The position numbers and the translations under genes were made by a program. Shown here piece after piece: positions 50,907 to 64,000 of a stretch of DNA of 64,000 nucleotides. This DNA comes from Lepidurus packardi (Eukaryota > Arthropoda > Branchiopoda > Notostraca > Triopsidae). Within the stretch, counting starts at the first letter, position 1. The number at the start of each line of letters is the position of its first letter. The notes under the pieces were generated by a model. The model made no database searches. It was not told where the DNA came from and was given only the letters and a program-made list of their open reading frames with translations. The stretch spans positions 124,001 to 188,000 of the forward strand of contig JAKZAN010000065.1 in the NCBI GenBank assembly GCA_023053545.1, read 5' to 3'.

Positions 50907-53900
50907 ATTCCTTACGGACTGAATTAATTCCTTACGGACTGAATTAATTCTTAATGATTGATTGAATTCCTTACTTACTGAATTAGTTAGTTTCGGATTG
51001 AATTAATTCCTTACGGACTGAATTAATTAATTACGGACTGAATTAATTCCTTACGGACTTAATTAATTCCTTACGGAATGAATTAATTCCTTACGGAATG
51101 AATTAATTCCTTACGGAATGAATTAATTCCTTACGGAATGAATTAATTTCTTACGGACTTAATTAATTATTTACGGCCTGATTTAATTCCTTACAGACTG
51201 AATTAATTCCTTACGTCCTGATTTAATTCTTTACAGACTGAATTAATTCCTTATGGACTGAATTAATTCCTTACGAACTTAATTAATTCCTTACGGACTT
51301 AATTAATTCCTTACGGACTGAATTAATTCCTTACGGACTGAATCAATTCCTTACGGACTGAATTAATTCTTTACGGACTGATTTAATTCCTTACGGACTG
51401 AATTAATTCCTTACGGACTGAACTAATTCCTTACGGACGGAATTAATTCCTTACGGACTGAATTAGTTCTATACGGAATGAATTAATTCATTACGGACTT
51501 AAATAAATTCTTACAGACTTAATTAATTCCTTACGGAATGAATTAATTCCTTACGGACTTAATTAAATCCTTACCGACTTAATTATTTCCTTACGGAATG
51601 AATTAATTCCTTACGGACTGAATTAATTCTTTATGATTGAATGAATTCCTTACTTACTGAATTAGTTAGTTACGGACTGAATTAATTCCTTACGGACTGA
51701 ATTAATTAATTACGGACTGAATTAACTACTTACGGACTGAATTAATCCTTTACGGACTGAATTAATTCCTTGGGGACTGAATTAATTCCTTACGGACTTA
51801 ATTAATTCATTACGGACTTAATTATTTCCTTACGGACTTAATTATTTCCTTACGGAATGAATTAATTCCTTACGGGAATGAACAAATTCCTTACGGACTT
51901 ATTTAATTCCTTACGGACTGAACAAATTCCTTACGGACTTAATTAATTCCTTACGGACTGAACAAATTCCTTACGGACTTAATAAATTCCTTACGGAATG
52001 AATTAATTCCTTACGGACTGAATTAATTCTTTACGGACTAAATTAATTCATTACGGACTGAATTAATTCCTTACGGACTTAATTAATTCCTTACGGACTG
52101 AACATATTCCTTACGGACTTAATTAACTCCTTACGGACTTAATTAATTCTTTACGGACTGAATTAATTCCTTACGGACTGAATTAATTCTTTAGGATTGA
52201 TTGAATTCCATTCTTACTGAATTAATTCCTTACGGACTGAATTAATTCCTTACGGATTTACTTAATTCCTTACGGACTGAATTAATTCCTTACGGACTGA
52301 ATTAATTCTTTACGGGCTGAAGTAATTCATTACGGACTTAATTAATTCCTTACGGACTGAATTAATTCTTTAGGATTGATTGAATTCCTTTCTTACTGAA
52401 TTAATTCCTTACGGACTAAATTAATTCCTTACGGATTTAATTAATTCCTTACGGAATGAATTAATTCCCTACGGACTTAATTAATTCATTTCGGACTGAA
52501 TTAATTCCCTACGGACTTATATAATTCCTTACGGACTTAATTAATTCCTTACGGACTGCACAAATTCCTTACGGACTTAATAAATTCCTTACGGACTTAA
52601 TTAATTCCTTACGGACTGAATTAATTCTTTAGGATTGATTGAATTCCTTTCTTACTGAATTAATTCTTTACGGACTGAATTAATTCATTACGGACTGAAT
52701 TAATTTCTTACGGACTTAATTAATTCCTTACGGACTGAACAAATTCCTTACGGACTTAATTTTTTTTCCTGTACGGACTGAATTAATTCATTACGGACTA
52801 AATTAACTCCTTACGGACTTAATTAATTCTTTACGGACTTAATTAATTCCTTACGGACCTAATTAATTCCTTACGGACTGCACAAATTCCTTACGGACTT
52901 AATAAATTCCTTACGGACTTAATTAATTCCTTACGGACTGAATTAATTCTTTAGGATTGATAGAATTCCTTTCTTACTGAATTAATTCCTTATGGACTGA
53001 ATTAATTCCTTACGGATTTAATTAATTCCTTACGGACTTAATTAATTCCATACGGACTTAATTAATTCGTTGCGTACTGAATTAATTCCTTACGGACTGA
53101 ATTAATTCCTTACGGACTGAATTAATTCTTTACGGGCTGAAGTAATTCATTACGGACTTAATTAATTCCTTACGGACTGAATTAATTCTTTAGGATTGAT
53201 TGAATTCCTTTTTTACTGAATTAATTCCTTACGGACTGAATTAATTCCTTACGGATTTAATTAATTCCTTACGGACTTAATTAATTCCTTACGGACTTAA
53301 TTAATTCCTTACGGACTTGATAAATTCCTTACGGACTTAATTAATTCCTTACGGACTGAATTAATTCTTTAGGATTGATTGAATTCCTTTCTTACTGAAT
53401 TAATTCCTTATGGACTGAATTAATTCCTTACGGATTTAATTAATTCCTTACGGACTTAATTAATTCCTTACGGACTGAACAAATTCCTTACGGACTGAAC
53501 AAATTCCTTACGGACTTAATAAATTCCTTACGGACTGAATTAATTAATTACGGACTGAATTAATCCTTTACGGACTGAATTAATTCCTTGGGGACTGAAT
53601 TAATTCCTTACGGACTTAATTAATTCATTACGGACTTAATTATTTCCTTACGGACTTAATTAATTCCTTACGGAATTAATTAATTCCTTACGGACTGAAC
53701 AAATTCCTTACGGACTGAATTAATTCCTTACGGACTGAATTAATTCTTTACGGACTGAATTAATTCATTACGGACTGAATTAATTCCTTACGGACTGAAC
53801 AAATTCCTTACGGACTTAATTTTTTTTCCTTTACGGACTGAATTAATTCATTACGGACTGAATTAATTCCTTACGGACTTAATTAATTCCTTACGGACTG

Positions 53901-56900
53901 AACATATTCCTTACGGACTTAATTAACTCCTTACGGACTTAATTAATTCTTTAGGGACTTAATTAATTCCTTACGGACTTAATTAATTCCTTACGGACTG
54001 CACAAATTCCTTACGGACTTAATAAATTCCTTACGGACTGAATTAATTCTTTAGGATTGATTGAATTCCTTTCTTACTGAATTAATTCTTTACGGACTGA
54101 ATTAATTCATTACGGACTGAATTAATTTCTTACGGACTTAATTAATTCCTTACGGACTGAACAAATTCCTTACGGACTTAATTTTTTTTCCTTTACGGAC
54201 TGAATTAATTCATTACGGACTGAATTAATTCCTTACGGACTTAATTAATTCCTTACGGACTGAACATATTCCTTACGGACTTAATTAACTCCTTACGGAC
54301 TTAATTAATTCTTTACGGACTTAATTAACTCCTTACGGACTTAATTAATTCTTTACGGACTTAATTAATTCCTTACGGACTTAATTAATTCCTTACGGAC
54401 TGCACAAATTCCTTACGGATTTAATAAATTCCTTACGGACTTAATTAATTCCTTACGGACTGAATTAATTCTTTAGGATTGATAGAATTCCTTTCTTACT
54501 GAATTAATTCCTTATGGACTGAATTAATTCCTTACGGATTTAATTAATTCCTTACGGACTTAATTAATTCCATACGGACTTAATTAATTCGTTGCGTACT
54601 GAATTAATTCCTTACGGACTGAATTAATTCCTTACGGACTGAATTAATTCCTTACGGGCTGAAGTAATTCAATACGGACTTAATTAATTCCTTGCGGACT
54701 GAATTAATTCTTTAGGATTGATTGAATTCCTTTTTTACTGAATTAATTCCTTACGGACTGAATTAATTCCTTACGGATTTAATTAATTCCTTACGGACTT
54801 AATTAATTCCTTACGGACTTAATTAATTCCTTACGGACTTGATAAATTCCTTACGGACTTAATTAATTCCTTACGGACTGAATTAATTCTTTAGGATTGA
54901 TTGAATTCCTTTCTTACTGAATTAATTCCTTATGGACTGAATTAATTCCTTACGGATTTAATTAATTCCTTACGGACTTAATTAATTCCTTACGGACTGA
55001 ATTAATTCCTTACGGACTGAATTAATTCTTAATGATTGATTGAATTCCTTACTTACTGAATTAGTTAGTTTCGGATTGAATTAATTCCTTACGGACTGAA
55101 TTAATTAATTACGGACTGAATTAATTCCTTACGGACTTAATTAATTCCTTACGGAATGAATTAATTCCTTACGGAATGAATTAATTCCTTACGGAATGAA
55201 TTAATTCCTTACGGAATGAATTAATTTCTTACGGACTTAATTAATTATTTACGGCCTGATTTAATTCCTTACAGACTGAATTAATTCCTTACGTCCTGAT
55301 TTAATTCTTTACAGACTGAATTAATTCCTTATGGACTGAATTAATTCCTTACGAACTTAATTAATTCCTTACGGACTTAATTAATTCCTTACGGACTGAA
55401 TTAATTCCTTACGGACTGAATCAATTCCTTACGGACTGAATTAATTCTTTACGGACTGATTTAATTCCTTACGGACTGAATTAATTCCTTACGGACTGAA
55501 CTAATTCCTTACGGACGGAATTAATTCCTTACGGACTGAATTAGTTCTATACGGAATGAATTAATTCATTACGGACTTAAATAAATTCTTACAGACTTAA
55601 TTAATTCCTTACGGAATGAATTAATTCCTTACGGACTTAATTAAATCCTTACCGACTTAATTATTTCCTTACGGAATGAATTAATTCCTTACGGACTGAA
55701 TTAATTCTTTATGATTGAATGAATTCCTTACTTACTGAATTAGTTAGTTACGGACTGAATTAATTCCTTACGGACTGAATTAATTAATTACGGACTGAAT
55801 TAACTACTTACGGACTGAATTAATCCTTTACGGACTGAATTAATTCCTTGGGGACTGAATTAATTCCTTACGGACTTAATTAATTCATTACGGACTTAAT
55901 TATTTCCTTACGGACTTAATTATTTCCTTACGGAATGAATTAATTCCTTACGGGAATGAACAAATTCCTTACGGACTTATTTAATTCCTTACGGACTGAA
56001 CAAATTCCTTACGGACTTAATTAATTCCTTACGGACTGAACAAATTCCTTACGGACTTAATAAATTCCTTACGGAATGAATTAATTCCTTACGGACTGAA
56101 TTAATTCTTTACGGACTAAATTAATTCATTACGGACTGAATTAATTCCTTACGGACTTAATTAATTCCTTACGGACTGAACATATTCCTTACGGACTTAA
56201 TTAACTCCTTACGGACTTAATTAATTCTTTACGGACTGAATTAATTCCTTACGGACTGAATTAATTCTTTAGGATTGATTGAATTCCATTCTTACTGAAT
56301 TAATTCCTTACGGACTGAATTAATTCCTTACGGATTTACTTAATTCCTTACGGACTGAATTAATTCCTTACGGACTGAATTAATTCTTTACGGGCTGAAG
56401 TAATTCATTACGGACTTAATTAATTCCTTACGGACTGAATTAATTCTTTAGGATTGATTGAATTCCTTTCTTACTGAATTAATTCCTTACGGACTAAATT
56501 AATTCCTTACGGATTTAATTAATTCCTTACGGAATGAATTAATTCCCTACGGACTTAATTAATTCATTTCGGACTGAATTAATTCCCTACGGACTTATAT
56601 AATTCCTTACGGACTTAATTAATTCCTTACGGACTGCACAAATTCCTTACGGACTTAATAAATTCCTTACGGACTTAATTAATTCCTTACGGACTGAATT
56701 AATTCTTTAGGATTGATTGAATTCCTTTCTTACTGAATTAATTCTTTACGGACTGAATTAATTCATTACGGACTGAATTAATTTCTTACGGACTTAATTA
56801 ATTCCTTACGGACTGAACAAATTCCTTACGGACTTAATTTTTTTTCCTGTACGGACTGAATTAATTCATTACGGACTAAATTAACTCCTTACGGACTTAA

Positions 56901-59062
56901 TTAATTCTTTACGGACTTAATTAATTCCTTACGGACCTAATTAATTCCTTACGGACTGCACAAATTCCTTACGGACTTAATAAATTCCTTACGGACTTAA
57001 TTAATTCCTTACGGACTGAATTAATTCTTTAGGATTGATAGAATTCCTTTCTTACTGAATTAATTCCTTATGGACTGAATTAATTCCTTACGGATTTAAT
57101 TAATTCCTTACGGACTTAATTAATTCCATACGGACTTAATTAATTCGTTGCGTACTGAATTAATTCCTTACGGACTGAATTAATTCCTTACGGACTGAAT
57201 TAATTCTTTACGGGCTGAAGTAATTCATTACGGACTTAATTAATTCCTTACGGACTGAATTAATTCTTTAGGATTGATTGAATTCCTTTTTTACTGAATT
57301 AATTCCTTACGGACTGAATTAATTCCTTACGGATTTAATTAATTCCTTACGGACTTAATTAATTCCTTACGGACTTAATTAATTCCTTACGGACTTGATA
57401 AATTCCTTACGGACTTAATTAATTCCTTACGGACTGAATTAATTCTTTAGGATTGATTGAATTCCTTTCTTACTGAATTAATTCCTTATGGACTGAATTA
57501 ATTCCTTACGGATTTAATTAATTCCTTACGGACTTAATTAATTCCTTACGGACTGAACAAATTCCTTACGGACTGAACAAATTCCTTACGGACTTAATAA
57601 ATTCCTTACGGACTGAATTAATTAATTACGGACTGAATTAATCCTTTACGGACTGAATTAATTCCTTGGGGACTGAATTAATTCCTTACGGACTTAATTA
57701 ATTCATTACGGACTTAATTATTTCCTTACGGACTTAATTAATTCCTTACGGAATTAATTAATTCCTTACGGACTGAACAAATTCCTTACGGACTGAATTA
57801 ATTCCTTACGGACTGAATTAATTCTTTACGGACTGAATTAATTCATTACGGACTGAATTAATTCCTTACGGACTGAACAAATTCCTTACGGACTTAATTT
57901 TTTTTCCTTTACGGACTGAATTAATTCATTACGGACTGAATTAATTCCTTACGGACTTAATTAATTCCTTACGGACTGAACATATTCCTTACGGACTTAA
58001 TTAACTCCTTACGGACTTAATTAATTCTTTAGGGACTTAATTAATTCCTTACGGACTTAATTAATTCCTTACGGACTGCACAAATTCCTTACGGACTTAA
58101 TAAATTCCTTACGGACTGAATTAATTCTTTAGGATTGATTGAATTCCTTTCTTACTGAATTAATTCTTTACGGACTGAATTAATTCATTACGGACTGAAT
58201 TAATTTCTTACGGACTTAATTAATTCCTTACGGACTGAACAAATTCCTTACGGACTTAATTTTTTTTCCTTTACGGACTGAATTAATTCATTACGGACTG
58301 AATTAATTCCTTACGGACTTAATTAATTCCTTACGGACTGAACATATTCCTTACGGACTTAATTAACTCCTTACGGACTTAATTAATTCTTTACGGACTT
58401 AATTAACTCCTTACGGACTTAATTAATTCTTTACGGACTTAATTAATTCCTTACGGACTTAATTAATTCCTTACGGACTGCACAAATTCCTTACGGATTT
58501 AATAAATTCCTTACGGACTTAATTAATTCCTTACGGACTGAATTAATTCTTTAGGATTGATAGAATTCCTTTCTTACTGAATTAATTCCTTATGGACTGA
58601 ATTAATTCCTTACGGATTTAATTAATTCCTTACGGACTTAATTAATTCCATACGGACTTAATTAATTCGTTGCGTACTGAATTAATTCCTTACGGACTGA
58701 ATTAATTCCTTACGGACTGAATTAATTCCTTACGGGCTGAAGTAATTCAATACGGACTTAATTAATTCCTTGCGGACTGAATTAATTCTTTAGGATTGAT
58801 TGAATTCCTTTTTTACTGAATTAATTCCTTACGGACTGAATTAATTCCTTACGGATTTAATTAATTCCTTACGGACTTAATTAATTCCTTACGGACTTAA
58901 TTAATTCCTTACGGACTTGATAAATTCCTTACGGACTTAATTAATTCCTTACGGACTGAATTAATTCTTTAGGATTGATTGAATTCCTTTCTTACTGAAT
59001 TAATTCCTTATGGACTGAATTAATTCCTTACGGATTTAATTAATTCCTTACGGACTTAATTA
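50907..59062. repeat. 4078-bp tandem duplication in satellite
   Basis: The units are about 50907-54984 and 54985-59062. Private variants recur at exactly +4078: cttaatgattg (50950 and 55028), the extra-G acgggaatgaac (51873 and 55951), the poly-T monomer with ttcctgtacgg (52771 and 56849) and tctttagggactt (53953 and 58031). I found no difference at the diagnostic sites I compared. Boundaries are uncertain by 20-70 bp because the monomers themselves are alike. Confidence 0.88.
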
Positions 59063-59886
59063 ATTCCTTACGGACTGAACAAATTCCTTACGGACTTAAT
59101 TTTTTTTCCTTTACGGACTGAATTAATTCATTACGGACTGAATTAATTCCTTACGGACTTAATTAATTCCTTACGGACTGAACATATTCCTTACGGACTT
59201 AATTAACTCCTTACGGACTTAATTAATTCTTTACGGACTTAATTAACTCCTTACGGACTTAATTAATTCTTTACGGACTTAATTAATTCCTTACGGACTT
59301 AATTAATTCCTTACGGACTGCACAAATTCCTTACGGATTTAATAAATTCCTTACGGACTTAATTAATTCCTTACGGACTGAATTAATTCTTTAGGATTGA
59401 TAGAATTCCTTTCTTACTGAATTAATTCCTTATGGACTGAATTAATTCCTTACGGATTTAATTAATTCCTTACGGACTTAATTAATTCCATACGGACTTA
59501 ATTAATTCGTTGCGTTCTGAATTAATTCCATACGGACTGAATTAATTCCTTACGGACTGAATTAATTCCTTACGGGCTGAAGTAATTCAATACGGACTTA
59601 ATTAATTCCTTGCGGACTGAATTAATTCTTTAGGATTGATTGAATTCCTTTTTTACTGAATTAATTCCTTACGGACTGAATTAATTCCTTACGGATTTAA
59701 TTAATTCCTTACGGACTTAATTAATTCCTTACGGACTTAATTAATTCCTTACGGACTTAATTAATTCCTTACGGACTGAATTAATTCTTTAGGATTGATT
59801 GAATTCCTTTCTTACTGAATTAATTCCTTATGGACTGAATTAATTCCTTACGGATTTAATTAATTCCTTACGGACTTAATTAATTC
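58207..59886. repeat. 840-bp tandem duplication in satellite
   Basis: The units are about 58207-59046 and 59047-59886, overlapping the end of the 4078-bp unit. The ggattgatagaattcc variant (58561 and 59401 for tagaattcc) recurs at exactly +840, which is 42 monomers. Differences are few: gcgtactg becomes gcgttctg near 59515, tccttacgg becomes tccatacgg near 59527, and cttgataaa becomes cttaattaa near 59756. Confidence 0.85.
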
Positions 59887-60646
59887 CTTACGGACTGAAC
59901 AAATTCCTTACGGACTGAACAAATTCCTTACGGACTTAACAAATTCCTTACGGACTGAATTAATTAATTACGGACTGAATTAATCCTTTACGGACTGAAT
60001 TAATTCCTTGGGGACTGAATTAATTCCTTACGGACTTAATTAATTCATTACGGACTTAATTATTTCCTTACGGACTTAATTAATTCCTTACGGAATGAAT
60101 TAATTCCTTACGGACTGAACAAATTCCTTACGGAATGAATTAATTCCTTACGGACTGAACAAATTCCTTACGGACTGAATTAATTCCTTACGGACTGAAT
60201 TAATTCTTTACGGACTGAATTAATTCATTATGGACTGAATTAATTCCTTACGGACTTAATTAATTCCTTACGGACTGAACTTATTCCTTACGGACTTAAT
60301 TAACTCCTTACGGACTTAATTAATTCTTTACGGACTGAATTAATTCCTTACGGACTGAATTAATTTTTTACGGACTTAATTAATTCCTTACGGACTGAAC
60401 AAATTACTTACGGACTTAATAAATTCCTTACGGACTTAATTAATTCCTTACTGACTGAATTAATTCTTTAGGATTGATTGAATTCCTTTCTTACTGAATT
60501 AATTCCTTACGGACTGAATTAATTCCTTACGGATTTAATTAATTCCTTACGGACTTAATTAATTCCATACGGACTTAATTAATTCGTTGCGTACTGAATT
60601 AATTCCTTACGGACTGAACTAATTCCTTACGGACTGAATTAATTCC

Positions 60647-63284
60647 TTACGGGCTGAAGTAATTCAATACGGACTTAATTAATTCCTTACGGACTGAATT
60701 AATTCTTTAGGATTGATTGAATTCCTTTTTTACTGAATTAATTCCTTACGGACTGAATTAATTCCTTACGGATTTAATTAATTCCTTACGGACTTAATTA
60801 ATTCCTTACGGACTTAATTAATTCCTTACGGACTTGATAAATTCCTTACGGACTTAATTAATTCCTTACGGACTGAATTAATTCTTTAGGATTGATTGAA
60901 TTCCTTTCTTACTGAATGAATTCCTAATGGACTGAATTAATTCCTTACGGATTTAATTAATTCCTTACGGACTTAATTAATTCCTTACGGACTGAACAAA
61001 TTCCTTACGGACTGAACAAATTCCTTACGGACTTAATAAATTCCTTACGGACTGAATTAATTAATTACGGACTGAATTAATCCTTTACGGACTGAATTAA
61101 TTCCTTGGGGACTGAATTAATTCCTTACGGACTTAATTAATTCATTACGGACTTAATTATTTCCTTACGGACTTAATTAATTCCTTACGGAATGAATTAA
61201 TTCCTTACGGATTGAACAAATTCCTTACGGACTGAATTAATTCCTTACGGACTGAATTAATTCTTTACGGACTGAATTAATTCATTATGGACTGAATTAA
61301 TTCCTTACGGACTGAACTTATTCCTTACGGACTTAATTAACTCCTTACGGACTTAATTAATTCTTTACGGACTGAATTAATTCCTTACGGACTGAATTAA
61401 TTTTTTACGGATTTAATTAATTCCTTACGGACTGAACAAATTCCTTACGGACTTAATAAATTCCTTACGGACTTAATTAATTCCTTACTGACTGAATTAA
61501 TTCTTTAGGATTGATTGAATTCCTTTCTTACTGAATTAATTCCTTACGGACTGAATTAATTCCTTACGGATTTAATTAATTCCTTACGGACTTAATTAAT
61601 TCGTTGCGGACTGAATTAATTCCTTACGGACTGAATTAATTCCTTACGGACTGAATTAATTCTTTCGGACTGAATTAATTCATTACGGACTGAATTAATT
61701 TCTTACGGACTAAATTAATTCCTTACGGACTGAACAAATTCCTTACGGACTTAATTTTTTTTCCTTTACGGACTGAATTAATTCATTACGGACTGAATTA
61801 ATTCCTTACGGACTTAATTAATTCCTTACGGACTGAACAAATTCCTTACGGACTTAATTAATTCCTTACGGACTTAATTAATTCTTTACGGACTGAAATA
61901 ATTCCTTACGGACTGAATTAATTCCTTACGGACTTAATTAATACTTTACGGGCTGAAGTAATTCAATACGGACTTAATTAATTCCTTACGGACTGAATTA
62001 ATTCTTTAGGATTGATTGAATTCCTTTTTTACTGAATTAATTCCTTACGGACTGAATTAATTCCTTACGGATTTAATTAATTCCTTACGGACTTAATTAA
62101 TTCCTTACGGACTTAATTAATTCCTTACGGACTTGATAAATTCCTTACGGACTTAATTAATTCCTTACGGACTGAATTAATTCTTTAGGATTGATTGAAT
62201 TCCTTTCTTACTGAATGAATTCCTAATGGACTGAATTAATTCCTTACGGATTTAATTAATTCCTTACGGACTTAATTAATTCCTTACGGACTGAACAAAT
62301 TCCTTACGGACTGAACAAATTCCTTACGGACTTAATAAATTCCTTACGGACTGAATTAATTAATTACGGACTGAATTAATCCTTTACGGACTGAATTAAT
62401 TCCTTGGGGACTGAATTAATTCCTTACGGACTTAATTAATTCATTTCGGACTTAATTATTTCCTTACGGACTTAATTAATTCCTTACGGAATGAATTAAT
62501 TCCTTACGGATTGAACAAATTCCTTACGGAATGAATTAATTCCTTACGGACTGAACAAATTCCTTACGGACTGAATTAATTCCTTACGGACTGAATTAAT
62601 TCTTTACGGACTGAATTAATTCATTATGGACTGAATTAATTCCTTACGGACTGAACTTATTCCTTACGGACTTAATTAACTCCTTACGGACTTAATTAAT
62701 TCTTTACGGACTGAATTAATTCCTTACGGACTGAATTAATTTTTTACGGATTTAATTAATTCCTTACGGACTGAACAAATTCCTTACGGACTTAATAAAT
62801 TCCTTACGGACTTAATTAATTCCTTACTGACTGAATTAATTCTTTAGGATTGATTGAATTCCTTTCTTACTGAATTAATTCCTTACGGACTGAATTAATT
62901 CCTTACGGATTTAATTAATTCCTTACGGACTTAATTAATTCGTTGCGGACTGAATTAATTCCTTACGGACTGAATTAATTCCTTACGGACTGAATTAATT
63001 CTTTCGGACTGAATTAATTCATTACGGACTGAATTAATTTCTTACGGACTAAATTAATTCCTTACGGACTGAACAAATTCCTTACGGACTTAATTTTTTT
63101 TCCTTTACGGACTGAATTAATTCATTACGGACTGAATTAATTCCTTACGGACTTAATTAATTCCTTACGGACTGAACAAATTCCTTACGGACTTAATTAA
63201 TTCCTTACGGACTTAATTAATTCTTTACGGACTGAAATAATTCCTTACGGACTGAATTAATTCCTTACGGACTTAATTAATACT
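60647..63284. repeat. About 1.3-kb tandem duplication in satellite
   Basis: The units are about 60647-61945 (1299 bp) and 61946-63284 (1339 bp). The private ctgaatgaattcctaatgg (60912 and 62211) and acggattgaacaaattcc (61210 and 62509) variants recur at +1299. After an extra 40 bp (two monomers) near 62520, the ttcattatgg variant recurs at +1339 (61281 and 62620). Confidence 0.85.
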
Positions 63285-64000
63285 TTACGGACTGAATTAA
63301 TTCCTTACGGACTGAATTAATTCCTTACGGACTGAATTAATTCTTTCGGACTGAATTAATTCATTACGGACTGAATTAATTTCTTACGGACTTAATTAAT
63401 TCCTTACGGACTGAACAAATTCCTTACGGACTTAATTTTTTTTCCTTTACGGACTGAATTAATTCATTACGGACTGAATTAATTCCTTACGGACTTAATT
63501 AATTCTTTACGGACTGAAATAATTCCTTACGGACTGAATTAATTCCTTACGGATTTAATTAATACTTTACGGACTTTAGGGACTTTACGGACTAATTCTT
63601 TAGGATTGATTGAATTCCTTTCTTACTGAATTAATTCCTTATGGACTGAATTAATTCCTTACGGATTTAATTAATTCCTTACGGACTTAATTAATTCCTT
63701 ACGGACTGAACAAATTCCTTACGGACTGAACAAATTCCTTACGGACTTAATAAATTCCTTACGGACTGAATTAATTAATTACGGACTGAATTAATCCTTT
63801 ACGGACTGAATTAATTCCTTGGGGACTGAATTAATTCCTTACGGACTTAATTAATTCATTACGGACTTAATTATTTCCTTACGGACTTAATTAATTCCTT
63901 ACAAATGAATTAATTCCTTACGGATTGAACAAATTCCTTACGGAATGAATTAATTCCTTACGGACTGAACAAATTCCTTACGGACTGAATTAATTCCTTA

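Larger units (their letters stand above)
50672..64000. repeat. 20-bp satellite array, block G
   Basis: This is 13.3 kb of uninterrupted satellite to the window edge, with no gene and no LINE. It is built largely from recent tandem duplications: 4078 bp x2 (about 50907-59062), 840 bp x2 (about 58207-59886) and about 1.3 kb x2 (about 60647-63284). A short register break lies at about 63570-63600. The first part (to about 52400) resembles the satellite to the right of LINE copy 4. Confidence 0.97.

Overview
The window looks like eukaryotic heterochromatin, most likely from an arthropod or another invertebrate. It has no bacterial gene organisation, no operons and no RNA genes that I can see. About 73% is a short AT-rich satellite with a 20-bp monomer (consensus gaattaattccttacggact, with a sister form in which the first g is t). 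The other 27% or so is five copies of one non-LTR retrotransposon (LINE), all on the minus strand. The organism assignment rests on the LINE type (Jockey/I-like, with a CCHC Gag-like ORF1 and an APE-type endonuclease) and is inference.

Layout: satellite 1-1568; LINE copy 1 at 1569-4992; satellite 4993-13649; LINE copy 2 at 13650-17073; satellite 17074-21983; LINE copy 3 at 21984-25406; satellite 25407-28268; LINE copy 4 at 28269-31692; satellite 31693-39381; LINE copy 5 at 39382-42807; satellite 42808-50636; a 35-bp LINE remnant at 50637-50671; satellite 50672-64000.

Every LINE copy has the same two junctions with the satellite, the same length (3423-3426 bp) and the same orientation. The simplest reading is one insertion that was later amplified as part of the satellite by unequal exchange. 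Each copy carries a leader of about 545 nt, ORF1 (462 aa in the intact copies 2 and 4) and the first ~502 codons of ORF2. ORF2 stops where the reverse transcriptase domain begins, so the element lost its 3' half, the reverse of usual LINE truncation. ORF1 is broken in copies 1, 3 and 5, and the remaining ORF2 is broken in copies 2, 4 and 5. No copy can be autonomous.

Shared mutations group the copies in conflicting ways (1+2 against 3+4+5; 2+4; 1+3), which points to exchange or gene conversion between copies. The satellite also holds recent tandem duplications at many scales (398, 479, 639, 817, 840, 1178, about 1300 and 4078 bp), and one patch (7631-8275) where the 20-bp register collapses and may be misassembled. 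I found no host gene, tRNA, rRNA or CRISPR array. The most interesting content is the satellite/LINE composite unit and its exchange history, rather than a new protein system.
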